Source: Oscillospiraceae bacterium (lineage in GTDB: Bacteria; Bacillota; Clostridia; Oscillospirales; Oscillospiraceae). From it: a stretch of 6,411 nucleotides of DNA. Below are positions 1 to 3,870 of the stretch, piece by piece. How positions within the stretch are numbered: position 1 is the first letter of the stretch; each line of letters starts with the position of its first letter. Location: the NCBI GenBank assembly GCA_031272845.1, contig JAISTA010000175.1, positions 1 to 6,411 of the forward strand, read 5' to 3'. The notes under the pieces were generated by a model, which saw nothing but the letters and a program-made list of their open reading frames with translations, was not told the DNA's origin and searched no databases. A program made the position numbers and the translations under genes.

Positions 1-196
1 TCCCGCCGCAAGATTTCCGTACAAAAGAACACCCGTAACACGCAGCACAGGCAAACGAAAATCCCTGAAAACATCAACACCCCAACCCAACACCTACACC
101 CCGCTGCAAACAACCCGCGCCGACTGCTACGGTGAACAAGCACCGCACAACGGCAAGCAAAACCCAAACCGCAAGGCCTTCCCCAAATATTTCCTG
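1..196. other. Left-edge region without a convincing gene
   Basis: I see no gene here that I can support. The + strand is A/C-rich and G-poor, most clearly at about 61-120. Two + frames enter from the left edge, one closing at TGA 133-135 and one at TAG 238-240. One minus frame is open from an ATG at 212-210 to the left edge. Their translations are rich in Pro/Thr/Asn (+) or Cys/Trp/Arg (-), and none has a recognisable motif or a good ribosome binding site. It may be intergenic DNA or the tail of a gene that begins outside the window. Confidence 0.4.
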
Positions 197-225
197 TTGA
201 CATCCACACCATCCCGTCGTATAAT
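197..225 (+). promoter_or_regulatory. Sigma-A promoter of the T-box/CoA ligase unit
   Basis: A perfect -35 hexamer TTGACA (197-202) and a perfect -10 hexamer TATAAT (220-225) are separated by 17 bp. Transcription should start near 231-233, about 20 nt before the first helix of the T-box Stem I. The exact consensus suggests strong constitutive initiation, leaving control to attenuation in the leader. Confidence 0.93.
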
Positions 226-252
226 AACTTCAATTAAATAGTAACCACACAA

Positions 253-574
253 CGCTGTGATGAGAAGAAAGATACCATAATTCAGCCTTAGCGGAGGCGT
301 ACGCGCTTCTGCCCTCAGAGAGAATGCGGACGGTGCAAGCATTTGCGGATTCGGTATGTAAATACATCTCGGAGCGGATTTTCCGAAGGCTCGGGCGTAC
401 CGTGCCTGCCGTAGGGAAATACGGGTTCTCCCGAAACAGAGAATAAGGCTGCTTGGCCTAAAGAGGCGCGTTTTCGCGCAATTGGGGTGGTACCGCGGAA
501 TTTTTCGGCCTTGCCGAATACACAAGTTTCGTCCCCTGACAATTCGTTTTCAGGGAGCGGGGCTTTTTATTTTT
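253..574 (+). promoter_or_regulatory. T-box leader (tRNA-sensing riboswitch), probable Tyr (UAC) specifier
   Basis: This transcribed leader reads the charging state of a tRNA and attenuates the CoA ligase gene. Visible parts, in order, are: a Stem I base helix CGCT 253-256/AGCG 373-376 with a kink-turn-like GTGATGA; helix GAGA 262-265/TCTC 367-370; helix ATACC 272-276/GGTAT 353-357; AGAGAG at 317-322; and a distal stem AATGC 323-327/GCATT 339-343 whose loop contains GGTG. The specifier-loop strand is 358-366, where TAC at 363-365 is followed by the usual purine (A366). Stem II-like CCGTA/TACGG (409-424) and Stem III GCGCG/CGCGC (466-479) follow. The T-box core is GGGGTGGTACCGCGG (484-498). 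GGGG 484-487 can pair with CCCC 533-536 as antiterminator. UGGU (488-491) fits a tRNA ending ACCA, and bacterial tRNA-Tyr has A73. The class is secure from the core motif plus Stem I. The amino acid is less certain: AUA (Ile) and ACA (Thr) overlap the same loop but lack the following purine in the expected place. Confidence 0.93.
531..574 (+). terminator. Attenuator terminator of the T-box leader
   Basis: The 5' strand 531-539 can pair with downstream GGGGC (559-563) and TCAG (550-553), leaving a small bulge. The helix abuts a U-rich run, TTTTTATTTTT (564-574). CCCTGA 534-539/TCAGGG 550-555 is an alternative inner pairing. The 5' strand contains the CCCC that would otherwise join the T-box antiterminator, so the two structures are mutually exclusive. 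Uncharged tRNA should favour read-through into the ligase gene. Confidence 0.85.
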
Positions 575-617
575 GCTATTTTACCGTAAAGACCCGCCTC
601 GCAAAGATTTTTTACCG

Positions 618-624
618 AAAGGAG
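618..624 (+). promoter_or_regulatory. Ribosome binding site that fixes the ligase start
   Basis: AAAGGAG lies 8 nt upstream of ATG 633. The reading frame stays open upstream to a TTG at 573, but that codon sits in the terminator U-tract with no Shine-Dalgarno sequence in front. The start is therefore placed at 633. Confidence 0.9.
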
Positions 625-632
625 CATACAAA

Positions 633-2273
633 ATGCCGATTACAGAACTGCTTGAAAAAAACGCCCGCGAATTCGGGGCGGACATTGCGCTTGTCGAGAT
701 AAATCCCGAGCGCGCGGAGACAAAGCGCGGCTCGTGGAAGGAATACGAGCTTGTCGAGTCCGCGCGCGGAAAGCCCTACCGCCGCGAGATTACGTGGTCC
801 GTTTTCAACGAAAAGGCGAACCGCTTTGCCAATCTTCTGCTCGCACGCGGAATTAAAAGAGACGACAAGGTCGGAATCCTGATGATGAACGGGCTTGAGT
901 GGCTGCCCGTTTACTTCGGCGCGCTGAAAACAGGCGCGATTGCCGTGCCTCTGAATTTCCGCTACACAGCCGATGAGATCAAGTACTGCCTTGAGCTTGC
1001 GGAGGTCGACATTCTTGTTTTCGGAACAGAATTCGTCGGCAGGCTCGAGCAAATAGTCGATCTTCTGCCGCCGGAGCTTGCTCTGATTTACTGCGGAGAC
1101 GGACTGCCCCCGCGCTTTGCCGAAAGCTACGCGGAGTTAACGGCAGACTGCCCGTCCGCCTCGCCGAGCATTGCGCTTGCCGAAACGGACAACGCCGCGA
1201 TTTACTTTTCCTCCGGAACAACCGGCTTTCCCAAGGCGATTTTGCACAATCACGAGAGCCTGACGCACGCCGCGCGCGTCGAGCAGGCTCACCACGGCCA
1301 GCAAAAGGACGACGTATTTCTGTGCATACCGCCGCTTTACCACACCGGCGCGAAAATGCACTGGTTCGGCAGCCTGATTTCCGGCGGAAAGGGCGTTTTG
1401 CTCAAGGGAACGTCTCCGCGAGACATTTTGGCCGCCGTTTCCTCCGAAAAATGCACGATCGTTTGGCTTTTAGTGCCGTGGGCGCAGGACATTTTGCTGT
1501 CAATCGAGCGCGGGGAGCTGCGGCCGGATGACTTTCCGAACCTTTCGCAGTGGCGGCTTATGCACATCGGCGCGCAGCCTGTGCCGAAGTCGCTGATTTC
1601 CGCGTGGAAAAGCATATTTCCGAATCATGAGTACGACACGAACTACGGCCTGTCAGAAAGCATAGGGCCGGGCTGCGTGCACCTCGGCGTTGAGAATATC
1701 CGCAAAATCGGCGCGATCGGCATTCCCGGCTTCGGTTGGGAGTGCAAAATTGTCGGGGAGGACGGAGCGGCTGTTCCGCAGGGCGAGGTCGGCGAGCTTG
1801 CCGTGTTCGGCCCCGGCGTTATGACGTGCTACTACCGTGACGAGGAGGCGACCGCCGCCTCGATAAAGGACGGCTGGCTTATGACAGGCGACATGGCCCG
1901 TCAGGACGAGGACGGCTTTATTTTCTTGGTCGACCGCAAAAAAGACGTTATAATCTCCGGCGGCGAGAACATTTACCCCGTGCAGATTGAGAGCTTCCTT
2001 TCCGCTCACCCCGGAATAAAGGACATTGCGGTCATCGGCGTTCCGGACAAGCGCCTCGGCGAAATTACGCTCGCCGTTATCGAGCCGAAGCCGGACGTTA
2101 CACTTTCCGAGGCCGATATTGAAGCCTTTTGCCGCGATCTGCCGCGCTACAAGCGTCCGCGCAGGGTCGTGTTCGCGCCAGTACCGCGCAACGCCACAGG
2201 CAAGATCGAAAAGCCGAAGCTCAGGTCGGAGTACGGCGCGGAGCATATTGTCGAAACGGAGTCTATGGCGTAG
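633..2273 (+). CDS. AMP-forming acyl/aryl acid-CoA ligase (class I adenylate-forming enzyme)
   Basis: This enzyme is predicted to activate a carboxylic acid with ATP to an acyl-adenylate and transfer it to coenzyme A in the cytoplasm. The protein has 546 residues, normal for the family. All core motifs are present: the phosphate-binding loop SSGTTGFPK (193-201), YGLSE (338-342), the ribose-binding TGD (418-420), the hinge and A8 region DRKKDVIISGGENIYP (434-449), and the C-terminal ATGKI with the catalytic lysine K524. There is no signal peptide or membrane segment, and no carrier-protein or condensation domain, so a free-standing CoA ligase is more likely than an NRPS part. The acid cannot be read from the sequence; fatty, aryl and bile acid ligases all share these motifs. 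It is monocistronic, with its own promoter and T-box upstream and a terminator 22 nt after the stop. The T-box implies induction when an amino acid, probably Tyr, is short. This favours an anabolic or salvage role over catabolism, which is inference. Confidence 0.93.
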   Translation: MPITELLEKNAREFGADIALVEINPERAETKRGSWKEYELVESARGKPYRREITWSVFNEKANRFANLLLARGIKRDDKVGILMMNGLEWLPVYFGALKTGAIAVPLNFRYTADEIKYCLELAEVDILVFGTEFVGRLEQIVDLLPPELALIYCGDGLPPRFAESYAELTADCPSASPSIALAETDNAAIYFSSGTTGFPKAILHNHESLTHAARVEQAHHGQQKDDVFLCIPPLYHTGAKMHWFGSLISGGKGVLLKGTSPRDILAAVSSEKCTIVWLLVPWAQDILLSIERGELRPDDFPNLSQWRLMHIGAQPVPKSLISAWKSIFPNHEYDTNYGLSESIGPGCVHLGVENIRKIGAIGIPGFGWECKIVGEDGAAVPQGEVGELAVFGPGVMTCYYRDEEATAASIKDGWLMTGDMARQDEDGFIFLVDRKKDVIISGGENIYPVQIESFLSAHPGIKDIAVIGVPDKRLGEITLAVIEPKPDVTLSEADIEAFCRDLPRYKRPRRVVFAPVPRNATGKIEKPKLRSEYGAEHIVETESMA

Positions 2274-2295
2274 GGCTTGGGCTTTAGCTTAAATG

Positions 2296-2339
2296 AACCG
2301 CCGGGGGAGCTCACCTCCCACGGCGGTTTTGTTTTTTTG
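2296..2339 (+). terminator. Intrinsic terminator after the CoA ligase
   Basis: The outer stem AACCGCCG (2296-2303)/CGGCGGTT (2321-2328) is perfect and continues into GGGAG (2305-2309)/CTCCC (2315-2319) around loop CTCAC. A T-rich run follows (2327-2338). It ends the T-box-controlled unit and insulates the SLH genes. Confidence 0.95.
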
Positions 2340-2452
2340 CGGCGGCGGCGCCCTAAATCCGGAAACCTCCGTCCGGCGCACCGCACACCCACCGCATATT
2401 GCGTCCGAGCAGCCGTTCAGATACAACACGCTGTGAAAACAACGCCGAAAGC
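2340..2452. other. Intergenic spacer between the ligase and SLH units
   Basis: This GC-rich spacer holds no gene. It starts with a short GGC-triplet run (about 2339-2352). A weak hairpin CCGGA 2359-2363/TCCGG 2372-2376 is possible. I see no operator that I can name. Confidence 0.5.
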
Positions 2453-2481
2453 TTGACAAGCGCCGTCAGATTTGTTAAAAT
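2453..2481 (+). promoter_or_regulatory. Sigma-A promoter of the first SLH gene
   Basis: TTGACA (2453-2458) and TAAAAT (2476-2481) are separated by 17 bp. Predicted transcription starts near 2488, giving a 5' leader of roughly 120 nt. If the start is that far downstream, the first bases of the outer 2486-2533 stem may not be transcribed. Confidence 0.85.
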
Positions 2482-2485
2482 AATG

Positions 2486-2579
2486 TATATACTGGTGATG
2501 ATACTAGGATAACTGTATCTTGATTAGTATATAAGCATAAGCTTTTTCGAACATACTCTTTTTCGAAAAAGCCTGCTTA
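2486..2579 (+). promoter_or_regulatory. Structured 5' leader with two consecutive hairpins (unassigned)
   Basis: Hairpin A has outer stem TATATACT 2486-2493/AGTATATA 2526-2533, a 6x6 internal loop, and inner stem GATAC 2500-2504/GTATC 2515-2519. Hairpin B is a perfect 11-bp stem, GCTTTTTCGAA 2541-2551/TTCGAAAAAGC 2562-2572, extendable by TAAGC 2532-2536/GCTTA 2575-2579. That extension competes with hairpin A for two bases. No U-tract follows B, so it is not an intrinsic terminator. I do not recognise a riboswitch class. It could be an mRNA-stabilising leader or a binding site. Confidence 0.5.
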
Positions 2580-2592
2580 AAAAACACGAATT

Positions 2593-2601
2593 AAAGGAAG
2601 G
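2593..2601 (+). promoter_or_regulatory. Ribosome binding site of the first SLH gene
   Basis: AAAGGAAGG precedes ATG 2607, with 8 nt between AAAGGA and the start codon. This favours 2607 over the internal in-frame ATG at 2625. Confidence 0.85.
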
Positions 2602-2606
2602 TATTT

Positions 2607-3707
2607 ATGTCCAGCTTCAAACAAATGAAAACCGCCGCAAAGCGCGGGCTTGCAATGGTGCTGACAATAGCGCTTGCGCTGTCGTTTGCCACAATGCTTA
2701 CGGTGTCCGCCGCAAACACATGGGAGCTCACGTATGACTTGAACGCACCCTCCGGCGCAGACACTTCAGGCGTTACACTGCCGACGGCGCAGACCGGTAT
2801 CTCTGACATTGTCGCTTCCGCCGCAGTCGGCGTGCCGACAGGCGAACCGACCGCAGCCGACGGAGTGTACGTCTTTATCGGCTGGAACACGCAGTCCGAC
2901 GGCAACGGAACCTGGTACTTTGATACCAACGTCGTTCCCGCACAGGCGGACGGAACGGTGTTTAAGCTTTACGCGCAGTGGATTTTTGAGCCTTACGAGG
3001 AGCATTTCCTGTATATCACCGGCTATCCGGACGGAACTGTGCGCCCGCAGGGCAACCTGACGCGCGGCGAGGCCGTTTGGGTGTTCTACCGCCAGTCGAT
3101 TGAACAGGGCAAGTTCACGGCAGCCGATGCCGTTACGGCAAACAGCTACTCAGACGTTAACGCCGGACAGTGGTACAACACCGCAATCTCGTCAGCAAAG
3201 AAAATGGGCTATTTTGCGGGATGGGCGGCGGACGGCGCTTCGGCCTTTAACCCGGACACGCCGATAACGCGCGCCGAGCTTGCGGTTATCGCCGCAAACT
3301 TTGCAAAGGCGGCTCCGGAAGCGCCGGACGCGGACAATGCGCTGCCGGTCTTTACGGATATTGCGGACCACTGGGCAAAGTCCTATATTGAGTACGCGGC
3401 GAGAAAGGGCTATTTTGTCGGCTACGGCGACGGAACGTTCCGCCCCGACTCGCAGATTACGCGCGCCGAGTTTATGTCTGTTGTAAACACCGCGTCCGGG
3501 CACGTTGTTGAAAACGATTCCTTCATGCTGCCGAATATGAAAACCTGGCCGGACAACGCGGACAAAACCGCGTGGTATTACACGGCGGTTCAGGTTGCGA
3601 CAAACTCGTACCTTGCCGCCCGCACGAATAAACCCGTTGCCAACCGCCCCTTTAACTACGAGAAGTGGATTAGCATAATAGACTACCCGTTTACCATCCC
3701 GGGATAA
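2607..3707 (+). CDS. Secreted InlB-repeat protein with S-layer homology anchor
   Basis: This is a 366-residue exported protein, probably held on the cell wall. It opens with a Sec-type signal peptide: basic MSSFKQMKTAAKRG, a hydrophobic core at about 15-32, and likely cleavage after VSA or SAA at 35-36. Residues about 41-125 match an InlB B/Listeria-Bacteroides repeat, including FIGWNTQSDGNGTWYFDT and ending LYAQW. SLH material follows: a C-terminal half repeat (about 133-165, GYPDGTVRP and LTRGE), a full repeat (181-234, ITRAE at 220), a full repeat (249-297, ITRAE at 284), and a tail (311-354) with WPDN, AWYY and ATNS that resembles the first half of another repeat. SLH domains typically bind pyruvylated secondary cell wall polysaccharide. 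The protein lacks a catalytic domain, so a structural, adhesive or interaction role is likely. It has its own promoter and a folded leader. Its SLH module is homologous to that of the next gene. Confidence 0.92.
   Translation: MSSFKQMKTAAKRGLAMVLTIALALSFATMLTVSAANTWELTYDLNAPSGADTSGVTLPTAQTGISDIVASAAVGVPTGEPTAADGVYVFIGWNTQSDGNGTWYFDTNVVPAQADGTVFKLYAQWIFEPYEEHFLYITGYPDGTVRPQGNLTRGEAVWVFYRQSIEQGKFTAADAVTANSYSDVNAGQWYNTAISSAKKMGYFAGWAADGASAFNPDTPITRAELAVIAANFAKAAPEAPDADNALPVFTDIADHWAKSYIEYAARKGYFVGYGDGTFRPDSQITRAEFMSVVNTASGHVVENDSFMLPNMKTWPDNADKTAWYYTAVQVATNSYLAARTNKPVANRPFNYEKWISIIDYPFTIPG
2997..3668 (+). repeat. SLH anchoring module, copy 1
   Basis: This encodes residues 131-354 of the first SLH protein. 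The order is half SLH, SLH, SLH, half-SLH-like tail. It is paralogous to 5668-6330. Over 72 nt starting at ATG 3537 (copy 2 at 6199) I counted 13 differences, about 82% identity. This is divergent paralogy rather than a recent exact duplication. Confidence 0.8.
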
Positions 3708-3793
3708 GTAACGGCAGATGGAAAATTCGGCCTAAAACCAGAAAATTCCATAAAACACGAGTTAATACGACAGCAAATTGTTGCAAAATAGTA
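3708..3793. other. Spacer between the two SLH genes, no intrinsic terminator seen
   Basis: No GC-rich hairpin with a U-tract follows the stop at 3705-3707, so read-through or Rho-dependent ending is possible. The spacer has a direct repeat GAAAATTC at 3721-3728 and 3741-3748. It also has AAACACGAGTTAA (about 3753-3765), which differs by one base from AAACACGAATTAA just before the first gene's ribosome binding site. No function can be assigned. Confidence 0.5.
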
Positions 3794-3822
3794 TTGACTT
3801 ATCGGCCGCTTTAGGCTATAAT
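3794..3822 (+). promoter_or_regulatory. Sigma-A promoter of the second SLH gene
   Basis: TTGACT (3794-3799) and a perfect TATAAT (3817-3822) are separated by 17 bp. Transcription should start near 3829, leaving a leader of about 40 nt. Confidence 0.9.
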
Positions 3823-3835
3823 TATGAATGTACGA

Positions 3836-3857
3836 ATATTCTCGAGGAATATAGGAG
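3836..3857 (+). promoter_or_regulatory. Leader hairpin beside a distantly spaced ribosome binding site
   Basis: ATATTC (3836-3841) and GAATAT (3847-3852) form a perfect 6-bp stem around TCGAG. AGGAG (3853-3857) begins at the next base, 13 nt before ATG 3871, which is long for a Shine-Dalgarno sequence. An in-frame TAA at 3862-3864 rules out an earlier start. The hairpin does not cover the AGGAG but could affect access to it. Confidence 0.55.
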
Positions 3858-3870
3858 TTATTAAAAACCA

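Noticed and set aside
1..240. Open frames at the left edge (+ frames ending 133-135 and 238-240; minus frame from 212 to the edge)
   Set aside because: Compositions are unlike proteins, there are no motifs, and one + frame runs through the promoter. They could be a gene end, but nothing supports it.
362..366. AUA (Ile) or ACA (Thr) as the T-box specifier
   Set aside because: Not excluded, but TAC is the codon with the expected purine after it and the right position relative to the flanking helices.
127..525. 132-codon minus-strand open frame across the T-box region
   Set aside because: It is antisense to the T-box stems and promoter, has no recognisable protein motif and lacks a ribosome binding site. 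The RNA structure explains the sequence better.
573..632. TTG 573 as the ligase start, adding 20 residues
   Set aside because: It lies in the terminator U-tract with no ribosome binding site. ATG 633 has AAAGGAG 8 nt upstream.
1653..2246. 197-codon minus-strand open frame inside the ligase gene
   Set aside because: It is a shadow of a strongly supported gene with all family motifs on the + strand, and its translation has no recognised domain.
633..2273. Ligase as an NRPS adenylation domain
   Set aside because: No carrier-protein or condensation domain, and the length and motifs fit a free-standing CoA ligase.
2339..2352. GGC triplet run as a microsatellite or regulatory repeat
   Set aside because: Only about four units in a GC-rich spacer; not meaningful on its own.
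2488..2505. TATACT or GATACT as additional -10 elements
   Set aside because: No matching -35 at suitable spacing, whereas TTGACA-17-TAAAAT just upstream is a good promoter.
3730..3816. GCCTAAA / TTTAGGC inverted repeat spanning the intergenic region
   Set aside because: Only 7 bp with a 73-nt loop, part of it inside the promoter spacer; likely chance.
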